A stretch of 64,000 nucleotides of DNA from contig NZ_JBAJHU010000014.1 in NCBI RefSeq assembly GCF_036867415.1, positions 9,196-73,195 on the forward strand. Direction: 5' to 3'. A model generated the notes under the pieces. That model did no database searches. It was not told the DNA's origin and saw only the letters and a program-made list of their open reading frames with translations. Origin of the DNA: Rossellomorea sp036867415 (GTDB lineage Bacteria > Bacillota > Bacilli > Bacillales > Bacillaceae_B). Position numbers and translations under genes: made by a program. Positions 51,313 to 59,754 of this stretch are shown piece by piece (positions within the stretch are counted from its first letter, which is position 1; each line of letters begins with the position of its first letter).

Positions 51313-51564
51313 TCCGAATTCCCCCAAACAATCACGTACATGATTCAAAACTTATTATAAGATACACCTCGAAAGAAGGTGTGTCAACGATGTGAATGAC
51401 AATAAAACAATTATATCCTTATTATATAATAAACCCTTTTTTCCGATTTGAGAAACCTAAAGGGTTGTAAAAGTGCTCAATTAATGGAAAAGATCTTGTT
51501 CTATAGAGCTTTCTCGATCAAATTCGAGACGTATCTAGCAGAATTCCCCATCTGCAAAAAAAGA
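51313..51564. other. Divergent promoter region of menF and menA
   Basis: AT-rich spacer holding the men operon promoter on the minus strand and the menA promoter on the plus strand (51565-51593). No gene or repeat is visible. Sigma-A-like hexamers on the minus strand could not be chosen with confidence. Confidence 0.35.
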
Positions 51565-51593
51565 TTGACACTCCCCTCTCCTTTACCTACACT
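51565..51593 (+). promoter_or_regulatory. Sigma-A promoter of menA
   Basis: TTGACA (51565-51570), a 17-bp spacer, and TACACT (51588-51593). The -35 hexamer is consensus. The start codon lies about 57 bp downstream of the expected transcript start. Confidence 0.75.
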
Positions 51594-51656
51594 TTAATCT
51601 GTAAAGGAATTGTAATGTTTTCAGATAAATTCCTTGAGATAAAGGGAGAGAGAATA

Positions 51657-52580
51657 ATGGCACAACAACTGACTAATACAATAGAAGCAGATAAAGGATG
51701 GAAGATCTGGTGGCAGCTCACCAGACCGCACACTTTGACTGCTGCATTCGTTCCTGTACTTTTGGGAACGGTACTTGCTCTTCAATATACTGATATTCAT
51801 TTTCCGCTGTTTTTAGCGATGCTTGCAGCTTCATTGCTCATCCAGGCAGCCACGAATATGTTTAATGAATACTATGACTATAAACGAGGTCTCGATACAG
51901 AACACTCCGTCGGGATCGGCGGCGCGATCGTCCGCAATGGGGTGAAGCCCTCAACAGTCATGACCATCGCCTTTTCCTTTTACGGTATCGCCTTGGTATT
52001 GGGAATCTATATCGTCATGAACAGCTCATGGTGGCTGGCGGTGATCGGCTTAGTGTGCATGGCAGCCGGCTACTTTTATACAGGAGGGCCGATGCCGATT
52101 GCCTACACCCCGTTAGGTGAAATCGTCGCCGGATTATTCATGGGGCTCATCATCATCCTGATTTCCTTCTACATCCAGACGTCGATGATCACCACTTACA
52201 GCATTTTGATTTCTGTCCCTGTCTCGATATTGGTCGGCATGATATTGCTTGCCAACAATATCCGGGACCTGGATGGGGACAAAGAGAACGGACGTAAAAC
52301 GGTTGCGATCCTGCTCGGCAAAAAAGGGGCAATCGTCTTCCTCGGCGCCATGTTCTTCATCACTTACGCATGGGTAGCGGGACTGGTCTTTTTCGGAGAG
52401 GCACCTGCATGGTTATTCGTTTCTTATCTTAGTATTCCAAAAGCAGTCAAAGCTACGAAAGGCTTTATTGGAAAATCACATCCGCTCGAAATGATGCCTG
52501 CAATGAAAGCGACAGCTCAGACAAATACCATTTTCGGTTTCTTGTTGTCGGCCGGACTGCTGCTTGCCTATTTCATTTAA
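51657..52580 (+). CDS. menA: DHNA polyprenyltransferase MenA
   Basis: UbiA-family integral membrane enzyme that attaches the polyprenyl tail to 1,4-dihydroxy-2-naphthoate, giving demethylmenaquinone; 307 aa, about eight or nine helices. The two Asp-rich prenyl-diphosphate motifs are NMFNEYYDYKRGLD and NNIRDLDGDKENGRKT. The ATG at 51657 follows AAAGGGAGAGAGAAT; upstream in-frame codons lack such a site. It is divergent from the men operon and completes the pathway. Confidence 0.95.
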   Translation: MAQQLTNTIEADKGWKIWWQLTRPHTLTAAFVPVLLGTVLALQYTDIHFPLFLAMLAASLLIQAATNMFNEYYDYKRGLDTEHSVGIGGAIVRNGVKPSTVMTIAFSFYGIALVLGIYIVMNSSWWLAVIGLVCMAAGYFYTGGPMPIAYTPLGEIVAGLFMGLIIILISFYIQTSMITTYSILISVPVSILVGMILLANNIRDLDGDKENGRKTVAILLGKKGAIVFLGAMFFITYAWVAGLVFFGEAPAWLFVSYLSIPKAVKATKGFIGKSHPLEMMPAMKATAQTNTIFGFLLSAGLLLAYFI

Positions 52581-52592
52581 TAATCCATCGCT

Positions 52593-52627
52593 GAAAAACC
52601 GGAAAGTTTTTATGTCCGGTTTTTTGT
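52593..52627 (+). terminator. Terminator of menA
   Basis: AAAACCGGA pairs with TCCGGTTTT across an 11-nt loop, followed by TTTG, 14 bp past the stop codon. Confidence 0.85.
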
Positions 52628-52745
52628 TTATCATCACCATCCTCACTTTTATGTTTTAATCAGTCCACTTTCGGATAAAGTATGATTAGACCATAAAATA
52701 TGATTCGGTCATCAGGGCCGAATGAATGATAAGGATGTGAGAAGA

Positions 52746-53498
52746 TTGCTTACAAATAGTCAGCAAGAAACACTGAAGAAAGAATTGCTTCAACAACAAT
52801 CTCAATTAAAAGAGCATCTCAACCAAGATTTAGACAGTCTTCAACATACAAATGAACGTGATAACACAGGAGAGCTTTCTCTTTACGACAACCATCCCGC
52901 TGATATGGGTACGGAGCTGTATGAACGGGAGAAGGATTTTGCGATTGACGACCATTCAAAAATCGAATTGAATAAAATCGATCAGGCATTAAAAGCAATG
53001 AACGCGGGAACATACGGCAAATGCAAGGAGTGCGGGCAGGAGATCCCTTATGAACGCCTCGAGGTGGTGCCGACAACCCTCTATTGCAAAGATCATACAC
53101 CTGAGCAGTCCAAGGCGGGAGACCGCCCTGTAGAAGAGGATGTGCTTCAGCCGCCGATCGATAATGAATTCCGTCATCGCACAAATGGAAATGTACGTGA
53201 TGACGGGGATAGTTTCCAGGAGGTCGCCCGTTATGGAACATCCGAAACACCATCGGATTTCGAAGGCGATTACGAGGACTACTCTGAGCTCTATGAAGGA
53301 GAAGATTCATCCGAAGGCTTCTCCGAAGATTACGAAAGCTTTGTCGGAACGGACATCGACGGTTCGAACCAGAAGACGTATCCGTCCAAGAAACATGAGG
53401 ATTATGAAGAAATGCTTGATGAAAACAAGTTGGAATCGCCGATCGGGGATATCCCGTATAAAGATGGCGACAGTTATGTTTCCAAAAAAAATAAATAA
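52746..53498 (+). CDS. yteA: YteA-family sporulation protein (TraR/DksA zinc finger)
   Basis: A 250-residue protein with an N-terminal coiled coil (QQETLKKELLQQQSQLKEHL), a short zinc-finger region CKECGQEIPYERLEVVPTTLYCKDH, and a long acidic C-terminal half. The finger has Cys-Cys-Cys-His rather than four cysteines. Related proteins are sporulation- or stress-associated in Bacillus; action on RNA polymerase, as for DksA, is not demonstrated. I choose the TTG at 52746 (MLTNSQQETL), since AAGGATGTGA lies upstream; the ATG at 52722 has no ribosome-binding site. Confidence 0.85.
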   Translation: MLTNSQQETLKKELLQQQSQLKEHLNQDLDSLQHTNERDNTGELSLYDNHPADMGTELYEREKDFAIDDHSKIELNKIDQALKAMNAGTYGKCKECGQEIPYERLEVVPTTLYCKDHTPEQSKAGDRPVEEDVLQPPIDNEFRHRTNGNVRDDGDSFQEVARYGTSETPSDFEGDYEDYSELYEGEDSSEGFSEDYESFVGTDIDGSNQKTYPSKKHEDYEEMLDENKLESPIGDIPYKDGDSYVSKKNK

Positions 53499-53502
53499 TT
53501 TC

Positions 53503-53549
53503 AAAAACCTCAAAGTACAGGAACCACTCTGAGCTTTGAGGGTTTTTTA
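53503..53549 (+). terminator. Terminator of yteA
   Basis: AAAACCTCAAAG pairs with CTTTGAGGGTTTT, followed by TT, immediately after the stop codon. Confidence 0.82.
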
Positions 53550-53576
53550 CCGGATTTGTAAAGAGTGACTACATAA

Positions 53577-53618
53577 TAAAAAACCGGGCACGAAATCAAA
53601 CACCGATTTCATACCCGA
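53577..53618 (-). terminator. Terminator of the glycogen operon
   Basis: On the minus strand GGGTATGAAATC pairs with GATTTCGTGCCC, followed by GGTTTTTTATT. It lies about 75 bp past the glgP stop codon. Confidence 0.8.
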
Positions 53619-53632
53619 TTCCCAATATGGTT

Positions 53633-53651
53633 GGGACAAGGAACCTGTCCC
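53633..53651. repeat. Short near-perfect palindrome after glgP
   Basis: GGGACAAGGAACCTGTCCC is a 19-bp palindrome with one mismatched pair. Adjacent CTGCGTCCCTGCC and GACCGGGACATGG repeat parts of it. It is too far from a T-run to be a terminator. It resembles common Bacillus intergenic palindromes. Confidence 0.55.
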
Positions 53652-53692
53652 TGCGTCCCTGCCATTATGACCGGGACATGGCTGCGTACCGA

Positions 53693-56098
53693 CTACCTCA
53701 TCAAACTGCCCTGTACGATTTTCCAGATTTCCCTCGAGTACTCTTCGATCGTGCGGTCACTTGAGAAATAGCCGGAATTGGCGATATTGTGCAAGCACAT
53801 GCGCGACCATCCTTCTCTATTCTCGTACGCTTTTCCTGCTTCTTCCTGGATCCGTGCGTATGAATCAAAATCCCGGAGGACAAAAAATTGGTCGTTTTCC
53901 CCCAGCAGGGAGTCATAAATCGTTTCAAAGTGGTCATCCGCATCAGGCAGTGAGTCGTTGATCAGCTGGTTCAGAACCTTTTTGATGCGCGGATCGTGAT
54001 GGAAGTATTCCATCGCATAGTAACCGCCTTGTTTCTGATAATTCATAACTTCTTCTGCCGTCAAGCCGAAGATGAAGATATTGTCTTCCCCTACCTGCTC
54101 AAGGATCTCGATATTCGCACCATCTAGTGTCCCTAATGTGAGCGCACCGTTCATCATGAATTTCATATTACCTGTACCGGATGCTTCCTTGCTTGCAGTT
54201 GAGATCTGCTGGGACAAATCAGCGGCCGGGATGATTTCTTCAGCCAGTGATACCCGGTAATTTTCCAGGAAGACGACCTTTATCTTGTCTTTCACCAGTG
54301 GATGATCATTCACGAGATCAGCTACGGAATGGATCAGCTTTATGATTTTTTTCGCATAGAAATAGCCCGGAGATGCCTTCGCCCCAAATATAAATGTACG
54401 GGGATGGAAATCAAAATGGGGGTCCTCCACACAGCGGTTGTACAGGTGCAGGATATGAAGCACATTCAGCAGCTGCCGTTTATATGCATGAAGCCTCTTC
54501 ACCTGAATATCAAAGATGGAGTTCACGTCGACCTTCATCCCGTTACTTTCAAAGATGCGCCTGGCCAATCTCTCCTTATTCTGCTGCTTCACTTTATAAA
54601 GATCTTCCAGAAAAGCGGCATCAGTTCTATACTTCCCGAGGTTCACCAGCTTTTCGGGCTGACGGATCCATTCGTTCCCTATTCCGGATGTAATGAGTTC
54701 CGACAGGGCAGGATTGCTATTAAGAAGCCATCTTCTATGTGTGATGCCATTGGTCTTGCTGTTAAACTTATCAGGATAATATTGATAAAATAAGTTCATT
54801 TCCCTCTGTTTCAGGATTTCGGTGTGAATCTTTGCCACTCCGTTGACACTGAAGCTGCCGACTATCGCCAGATGTGCCATTTTTACCACACCGTGTGAAA
54901 TAATGGCCATATCCTCGATCCTCTTCCATTCACCCGGGTACTCTATCCATAGCTCCTTGCAGAATCGCTCATTGATCTCATTGACAATCATATAGATCCT
55001 CGGGAGCAGCGGCTGAAAAATACGGACCGGCCATTTTTCCAATGCTTCAGAAAGAGTCGTATGGTTTGTATAGCCAAAAGTCTTCGTCGTAATGCCCCAT
55101 GCCTCTTCCCAGTCGTACTCATATTCATCCACGAGCACCCTCATGAGTTCAGGAATGGCGAGCACAGGATGGGTATCATTGATATGGATCGAGACATATT
55201 CGTGCAGATCCTTTAAATCCCCGTATCTGTAAATGTACGAATCAATAATGGACTTGATACTTGCTGATACAAGGAAATATTGCTGTTTCAAACGAAGGAT
55301 CTTCCCTTCATCATGGGTATCATCCGGATAAAGGAATTCAGTGATCGCCTCTGTGTCCCGCTTGTATTTCATCAGGTCTTTTCCTGCCTTATAAGCTGCA
55401 GGCTCGGCGCTCCATAACCGAAGCGTATTGACGGTCGAGGTTTCATGACCTACAACAGGCATATCATAAGGAACGGCAGACACCAGCTCGGCATCGACAT
55501 GACGAAACTTCAGAACTTCGTTTTCCGTAAATGATTCAACCTTGCCCCAGAAAGGCACCTCCACAGTCAAATCCGATTTCCGGACTTCCCAGACGTGGCC
55601 ATGACGGAGCCACTGTTCGGGAAGCTCCATCTGGAAGCCATTGACGATTCTTTGCTCGAACAACCCGTGTTTATACCGGATGCCGTATCCATGCCCGGGC
55701 AAATTAAGAGAGGCTAAAGAATCCAGGAAACAGGCAGCCAGACGCCCCAATCCTCCATTCCCTAACCCCGCATCATGCTCAATTTCCTCAATGTCAGAAA
55801 GATCGATTCCAAGATCCTTCAGCCCCTGATCGACGACCTCATAGATGCCAAGGTTCATCAGGTTCTGTCTCAGAAGGCGTCCCAGCAGGAATTCAATCGA
55901 TAAATAATACACCTGCTTCTGTTTATTAAAACGATACTGTTCATTCGTATGAATCCAGTTCATGCTGATGTATTCCCGAATCAGATGACCTAACGTGAAG
56001 AATTGATCCTGAGCGGTTGACTCAGGAAATGTTTTGCCATACATCATTTCAAGTTTTTTGAGGAACATTTCTTTAAATTCGTTGTGATCAGAAAACAT
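53693..56098 (-). CDS. glgP: Glycogen phosphorylase
   Basis: PLP enzyme that releases glucose 1-phosphate from glycogen, 801 aa. The PLP lysine is in EASGTGNMKFMMNGALTLGTLDGA; DAGLGNGGLGRLAACFLDSLA and NGITHRRWL are further signatures. I choose the ATG at 56098 (MFSDHNEFKEMF) with GAGGAGTGAAAGCC upstream; the frame to 56128 lies inside glgA. It overlaps glgA by 11 bp. Last gene of glgBCDAP. Confidence 0.97.
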   Translation of the reverse strand: MFSDHNEFKEMFLKKLEMMYGKTFPESTAQDQFFTLGHLIREYISMNWIHTNEQYRFNKQKQVYYLSIEFLLGRLLRQNLMNLGIYEVVDQGLKDLGIDLSDIEEIEHDAGLGNGGLGRLAACFLDSLASLNLPGHGYGIRYKHGLFEQRIVNGFQMELPEQWLRHGHVWEVRKSDLTVEVPFWGKVESFTENEVLKFRHVDAELVSAVPYDMPVVGHETSTVNTLRLWSAEPAAYKAGKDLMKYKRDTEAITEFLYPDDTHDEGKILRLKQQYFLVSASIKSIIDSYIYRYGDLKDLHEYVSIHINDTHPVLAIPELMRVLVDEYEYDWEEAWGITTKTFGYTNHTTLSEALEKWPVRIFQPLLPRIYMIVNEINERFCKELWIEYPGEWKRIEDMAIISHGVVKMAHLAIVGSFSVNGVAKIHTEILKQREMNLFYQYYPDKFNSKTNGITHRRWLLNSNPALSELITSGIGNEWIRQPEKLVNLGKYRTDAAFLEDLYKVKQQNKERLARRIFESNGMKVDVNSIFDIQVKRLHAYKRQLLNVLHILHLYNRCVEDPHFDFHPRTFIFGAKASPGYFYAKKIIKLIHSVADLVNDHPLVKDKIKVVFLENYRVSLAEEIIPAADLSQQISTASKEASGTGNMKFMMNGALTLGTLDGANIEILEQVGEDNIFIFGLTAEEVMNYQKQGGYYAMEYFHHDPRIKKVLNQLINDSLPDADDHFETIYDSLLGENDQFFVLRDFDSYARIQEEAGKAYENREGWSRMCLHNIANSGYFSSDRTIEEYSREIWKIVQGSLMR

Positions 56099-57533
56099 GG
56101 CTTTCACTCCTCGATACAAGGTCAGCATATAATTGGTTGTATTTAAAGGCCGATTGAGCCCAACTATAATCTTTATTCATGGCAGTTTGTACGATATGCT
56201 TCCATGTTTCCTTATCGTTGTGAAAGAATTCCATCGCTCGTCTGTACGTATAAAGCATGTCATGCGCATTAAAGTTTTTAAAAGAAAATCCGTTCCCTGT
56301 CCCTGTTTCTTCGTTATACGATTGAACAGTGTCGTTCAATCCACCCGTTTCCCTTATTAGCGGCAGCGCGCCGTACCGCAAGGCAATCAACTGGCCGAGC
56401 CCGCAAGGTTCAAATTTGGACGGCATGAGGAACAGATCGGAAGCCGTGTAGATCTCCTTCGCCAATCCCTCATTGAATCCGATTGTGACTCTTACCTTAT
56501 CAGGATACCGTGATTCCATCTCACGGAAGAACTGTTCGAACTCCCAATCACCTGTCCCAAGTAAAACGAATTGAACGTTTTCTTGAAGCATTTCATGGAA
56601 CACAGCCTTCACCAGGTCAAGCCCCTTCTGCACCGTCAAACGGGAAATGATAGACATGATCGGGATGTCTTCATTTACCTCAAGATTCAACTTCTCCTGC
56701 AGCTCACGCTTTGCCTGAACCTTTCCATGGAGGTTATCACTTCTATAAGGAAAGGTTCCTTCAGTTGGGTTGTAAACTTCATCGTCTATGCCATTCAATA
56801 TTCCCTGAAGCTGAGTGTAGCGCTGCTTTAAAATCCCATGAAGCTTTTCACCGTAATAGGGAGTCAGGATTTCTTCTTTGTATGTCGGGCTGACAGTAGT
56901 GATTGCATCCGATGAAATCAACGCACCCTTCAAAAAGTTGATGTTTCCATAAAACTCAAGATACTCCGGGTGGAAATAGCGCTCTGCCACTCCCAGTAAG
57001 TCCGTCATGACTGACTTCGGGAAAATCCCTTGAAATTGAAGATTATGAATTGTAAACACACTGCGGATAAACGAGTAACCCGGTCTATCCTGATACTCTG
57101 TCCTCAATAAGAACGGGATCATTCCCGTATGCCAGTCGTGGCAGTGAATGACATCCGGGTAAAAATCAATGACCTCGATTGCATCCAACACTGCCCTCGT
57201 GAAAAAAGAAAAACGCTCCCCATCATCGAAATAACCGTACATGCGGTCGCGGTTGAAATAATACTCATTATCTACAAAGTAATAGATCACTCCTTCGTGA
57301 TGAGCTTCTTCAATGCCGCAATATTGATTCCTCCATCCCACAGAGACAAAGAACTCTTTTTGCTTCTTCATTCCTGCCCGGTATTCATGAGGGATTCCTC
57401 CATACTTTGGGAGAATCACCCTGACATCCGTCCCGAGGCTTTTTAGTTCTTTCGGGAGGGCACCCGCAACATCCGCCAATCCTCCCGATTTAACAAATGG
57501 GACACATTCCGATACTGTAAACAATACTTTCAC
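56088..57533 (-). CDS. glgA: Glycogen synthase
   Basis: Family GT5 glucosyltransferase that elongates alpha-1,4-glucan from ADP-glucose, 481 aa. The ADP-glucose binding motif is VPFVKSGGLADVAGALPKEL at the N-terminus; the C-terminal domain has LFLMPSKFEPCGLGQLIALRYGALP. The ATG at 57533 overlaps the glgD stop (4 bp). Fourth gene of the operon. Confidence 0.97.
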   Translation of the reverse strand: MKVLFTVSECVPFVKSGGLADVAGALPKELKSLGTDVRVILPKYGGIPHEYRAGMKKQKEFFVSVGWRNQYCGIEEAHHEGVIYYFVDNEYYFNRDRMYGYFDDGERFSFFTRAVLDAIEVIDFYPDVIHCHDWHTGMIPFLLRTEYQDRPGYSFIRSVFTIHNLQFQGIFPKSVMTDLLGVAERYFHPEYLEFYGNINFLKGALISSDAITTVSPTYKEEILTPYYGEKLHGILKQRYTQLQGILNGIDDEVYNPTEGTFPYRSDNLHGKVQAKRELQEKLNLEVNEDIPIMSIISRLTVQKGLDLVKAVFHEMLQENVQFVLLGTGDWEFEQFFREMESRYPDKVRVTIGFNEGLAKEIYTASDLFLMPSKFEPCGLGQLIALRYGALPLIRETGGLNDTVQSYNEETGTGNGFSFKNFNAHDMLYTYRRAMEFFHNDKETWKHIVQTAMNKDYSWAQSAFKYNQLYADLVSRSESHVF

Positions 57534-58558
57534 GAATTCATCAGCGCTCCTTGAATCATCCCCTTGCGGATAACGATGGGATTTTCCGGATCTCCGACCA
57601 GTTTCACACCGTCTTCAACCCTCACATCTTTATCCAGGATGACATTCTCTAGTACACAGTTATCTCCAATTTGACTCTTTTGCATAATAATACTGTTCGA
57701 AATGCTTGTATTCTTTCCTACTTTCACGGCTCTGAACATCGTGGAGTTGTGGACATTCCCTTCGATATAGCAGCCGTTTGCAATGATGCTGTTCTTGACA
57801 CTTGCCCCGGAGGTATAGCGTGTAGGCGGCTCATCCTTCACTTTCGTATAAATAGGTGTTTCTTTCTTGAACAGCTCTTTCCATGAAGAAACATTTAATA
57901 GCTTCATGCTTGTTTCATAATATTTGTCGATGCAGTCGACTGTTTCGACAAATCCGATATGCTCATATCCGCATACTTTATATCCGCTGTCCATATCTTC
58001 AACTACGTCTTTCATACACGTATAACCGGTCTCTCCGCGGGTCTCGATCAGCTCTCTTAATAACGACGTCTTTACAAGATACATTTCAAGTGATTTGCCT
58101 TTATGACGGATTTCCGTGACGTCACATCCAATCATCGCGTGCCTTTCCAGGACAGGGCGATATTGGATATTACAGACCGTGTAGCAATTACTGATCAATG
58201 CATATTCCTGGCGGCTCCGGTAGAAGTAATCGATATGGTAGGCAAAATGATTGAACGAACCCATTCCTTCATTCGACGCCTCGACTCCCGGGGCAGGAAA
58301 GAAGAACAATCCATCACGCTTGCGGTTCAAATCCCAGTTCTTCCCTGAACCAAGATGGTCCATCAACGAGCGATACTGGAATTTAGGGAAAATGGCAACC
58401 GATCCTATATCCGAATTCACCATATTTGAAAGCACGAAATCAATCAAGCGGTATCTTCCCGCTATCGGAAGCGCTGCCAAGGAACGATGTAAGAGCAAAT
58501 CTTCTAATGATTTGTAATAACCAGTGGCATCAATAACTCCAAGCAATGTATTTTTCAC
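57530..58558 (-). CDS. glgD: GlgD, non-catalytic partner of ADP-glucose pyrophosphorylase
   Basis: Nucleotidyltransferase-fold protein, 342 aa, homologous to GlgC. The N-terminal GGGxGxRL loop of active GlgC is replaced by LLGVIDATGYYKSLEDLLLHRSLAALPIAGRYRLIDF, so it lacks the catalytic arginine-rich loop and is expected to modulate GlgC in a heterotetramer. A C-terminal left-handed beta-helix is present (NSIIANGCYIEGNVHNSTM). Starts at 58558, 37 bp after glgC. Third gene of the operon. Confidence 0.93.
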   Translation of the reverse strand: MKNTLLGVIDATGYYKSLEDLLLHRSLAALPIAGRYRLIDFVLSNMVNSDIGSVAIFPKFQYRSLMDHLGSGKNWDLNRKRDGLFFFPAPGVEASNEGMGSFNHFAYHIDYFYRSRQEYALISNCYTVCNIQYRPVLERHAMIGCDVTEIRHKGKSLEMYLVKTSLLRELIETRGETGYTCMKDVVEDMDSGYKVCGYEHIGFVETVDCIDKYYETSMKLLNVSSWKELFKKETPIYTKVKDEPPTRYTSGASVKNSIIANGCYIEGNVHNSTMFRAVKVGKNTSISNSIIMQKSQIGDNCVLENVILDKDVRVEDGVKLVGDPENPIVIRKGMIQGALMNS

Positions 58559-58595
58559 GACAATTCCTCCTCTTAGGTTGTACGGTTAGAGAACT

Positions 58596-59753
58596 TTACA
58601 CTTCTTCTTGCTCGAGCAATGTTTCAATGAATGCTTCCGTCACGAGGATCACTTCTTCAGATCCTTCTTCCGGCATGATGCAGACTCCATCCGGCACGTT
58701 GACATCAGACGGCACAATCGCCTGTTCAATGTATGCATTCTCTCCGATCACCGCATCAGGCATGATCACCGATCTGGAAATATGGGCTCCTTTTTTTACC
58801 GTCGTTCCCTGGAATAGCACAGACTTACTGATCGTTCCTTCGATTGTACACCCTTCATTGACAAGCGACCCTTCAACGAATGCATCCGCCGAGATATATT
58901 GAGGCGGCTCATTCGGATTGACCGAATACACTCTCCATTCATGATCGAACAGATTCAATTCGTTGCTCTCATCAATCAGATCCATATTCGCTTCCCATAA
59001 GCTCTTTACCGTACCCACGTCCTTCCAGTAACCCTTGAACGGATAGGCCATCAGCTTCTTCTTTTCATCAAGAAGGAGTGGAATCACATCTTTACCGAAA
59101 TCATGACTGGATTGTGGATTTCGCTCATCCATTTCCAGAAAATCCTTCAAGACGGACCAATTAAAGATATAGATGCCCATCGATGCCAGATTGCTCTTCG
59201 GATCAGCCGGCTTCTCTACAAATTCCGTGATCCTCATTTCATCATTCGTGTTCATCAAACCGAAACGGCTTGCCTCTGCCCAGTCCACTTCAATCACCGA
59301 TATCGATACATCCGCTTTCTTCTTGATATGGTAATCAAGCATTTTGCTGTAATCCATCTTGTAGATATGATCGCCAGACAAGATCAGCACATATTCAGGA
59401 TCATACTGTTCCAGGTAATTCATATTTTGATAGATGGCGCTTGCCGTCCCTGTATACCAACGCATCTCGGATGATTCCGCATAAGGCGGGAGCACCGTCA
59501 CACCGCCGTTCCTTCGGTCGAGATCCCATGCACTCCCGATCCCGATATAAGAATTCAACACAAGCGGCTGATACTGTGTCAGAACCCCTACTGTATCGAT
59601 GCCTGAATTCGTGCAGTTGCTCAAAGTAAAATCAATGATGCGGTACTTGCCTCCGAATGGGACGGCAGGCTTCGCTAATTTTTTCGTCAGTGAGCTTAGG
59701 CGACTCCCCTTACCGCCTGCTAATAACATAGCCACACATCTTCCTTTTGCCAT
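58596..59753 (-). CDS. glgC: ADP-glucose pyrophosphorylase
   Basis: Makes ADP-glucose from glucose 1-phosphate and ATP, 385 aa. The nucleotide loop is AMLLAGGKGSRLSSLTKKLAKPAVPFGGKYRIIDFTLSNC, substrate residues are in ILSGDHIYKMDY and FVEKPADPKSN, and a beta-helix domain follows (VEGSLVNEGCTIEGTISKS). I choose the ATG at 59753 (MAKGRCVAML) with AAAGGGGAGAATG upstream. It starts one base after the glgB stop codon. Confidence 0.97.
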   Translation of the reverse strand: MAKGRCVAMLLAGGKGSRLSSLTKKLAKPAVPFGGKYRIIDFTLSNCTNSGIDTVGVLTQYQPLVLNSYIGIGSAWDLDRRNGGVTVLPPYAESSEMRWYTGTASAIYQNMNYLEQYDPEYVLILSGDHIYKMDYSKMLDYHIKKKADVSISVIEVDWAEASRFGLMNTNDEMRITEFVEKPADPKSNLASMGIYIFNWSVLKDFLEMDERNPQSSHDFGKDVIPLLLDEKKKLMAYPFKGYWKDVGTVKSLWEANMDLIDESNELNLFDHEWRVYSVNPNEPPQYISADAFVEGSLVNEGCTIEGTISKSVLFQGTTVKKGAHISRSVIMPDAVIGENAYIEQAIVPSDVNVPDGVCIMPEEGSEEVILVTEAFIETLLEQEEV

Positions 59754-59754
59754 T

